The position numbers were made by a program, and so were the translations under genes. A stretch of 5,381 nucleotides of DNA from DASXPG01 sp035559335 (GTDB lineage Bacteria; Gemmatimonadota; Gemmatimonadetes; Gemmatimonadales; JACORV01): assembly GCA_035559335.1 (NCBI GenBank), contig DATMBH010000253.1, positions 1-5,381 of the forward strand. Direction: 5' to 3'. Shown one piece after another: positions 5,222 to 5,381 of the stretch. Each line of letters opens with the position of its first letter. Positions within the stretch are counted from its first letter, which is position 1. The notes beneath the pieces were generated by a model. The model searched no databases. It saw only the letters and a program-made list of their open reading frames with translations, and was not told the origin of the DNA.

Positions 5222-5381
5222 TCAGCGATCGCCGACCGGTCGGTTCAGGATCGTCGCAAGTACAATGGCCGAGCGAAGGCTGCCGTCAGCGAACCGCGCC
5301 AGCGGCGAAGAGCGCCAGGCTGCAGCGGCGGGTGCCGCCGCAGCGCTCGCCGCCATCCTGCCATGAAACTCGACATGCCGC
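5222..5381 (-). CDS. Unrecognised protein, C-terminal 52 residues (runs off right edge)
   Basis: An open minus-strand frame enters at the right edge and ends at TGA (plus-strand tca 5222-5224). The last residues read LARFADGSLRSAIVLATILNRPVGDR, which looks like a folded C-terminus with an amphipathic helix; before it is an Ala-rich stretch (ASAAAAPAAAAW). I do not recognise the family. Support comes from mostly G/C-ending codons and, mainly, from context: its stop is 23 bp before the DUF4344 ATG, with a strong SD in the gap, as expected for adjacent operon genes. A competing plus-strand frame (5265-5366) is discussed among the rejected items. The call is moderate because only 52 codons are visible. 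Confidence 0.5.
   Translation of the reverse strand, partial: RHVEFHGRMAASAAAAPAAAAWRSSPLARFADGSLRSAIVLATILNRPVGDR

Noticed and set aside
5265..5366. Plus-strand frame of 33 codons from ATG 5265, overlapping ATGA with a possible ATG at 5363
   Set aside because: The product is Ala-rich with no SD at either ATG. The minus-strand frame across the same bases fits operon spacing to the DUF4344 gene better. It cannot be fully excluded because the window ends at 5381.

Overview
The window comes from a GC-rich bacterium (roughly two-thirds G+C by eye, strongly G/C-ending codons). The organism is not stated. A Gemmatimonadota-like genome is my best guess, from three things: a short lipoprotein that reads like the Ig/beta-sandwich lipoproteins common in that phylum, a CckA-type hybrid kinase without an obvious Shine-Dalgarno site, and low-complexity G-rich intergenic repeats. 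This is inference; no marker gene is present.

Layout, left to right. (1) 1-334, minus: the N-terminal part of a secreted lipoprotein that runs off the left edge. (2) 335-515: a divergent intergenic region with small dyads and a possible leaderless promoter. (3) 516-2504, plus: a 662-residue membrane hybrid histidine kinase (six membrane helices, PAS, HisKA, HATPase_c, receiver). (4) 2492-4102, minus: a 536-residue HEAT-repeat protein, convergent with the kinase and overlapping it tail-to-tail by 13 bp. Its linker is encoded by a 9-bp tandem repeat. (5) 4103-4283: an intergenic stretch with an imperfect long inverted repeat and a possible terminator. (6) 4284-4366, minus: tRNA-Leu(CAA). (7) 4401-5198, minus: a secreted DUF4344-type metallopeptidase homologue whose HExxH motif reads HSAGH, so the catalytic Glu is missing. 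(8) 5222-5381, minus: the probable C-terminal end of an unrecognised gene 23 bp upstream of the DUF4344 gene, probably in the same operon.

The genes do not form one obvious pathway. The kinase carries its own receiver and no DNA-binding output, so its target lies elsewhere. The HEAT protein is probably a cytoplasmic scaffold. The lipoprotein and the peptidase homologue act outside the cytoplasmic membrane. I see no transposase, integrase, CRISPR array, phage gene or defence cassette, and nothing that amounts to a clear new system. The observations most worth following are the inactivated DUF4344 active site, the G-run 9-bp repeat inside the HEAT gene, the palindrome holding both stop codons at the kinase/HEAT junction, and the compact terminator-promoter arrangement in front of the tRNA.
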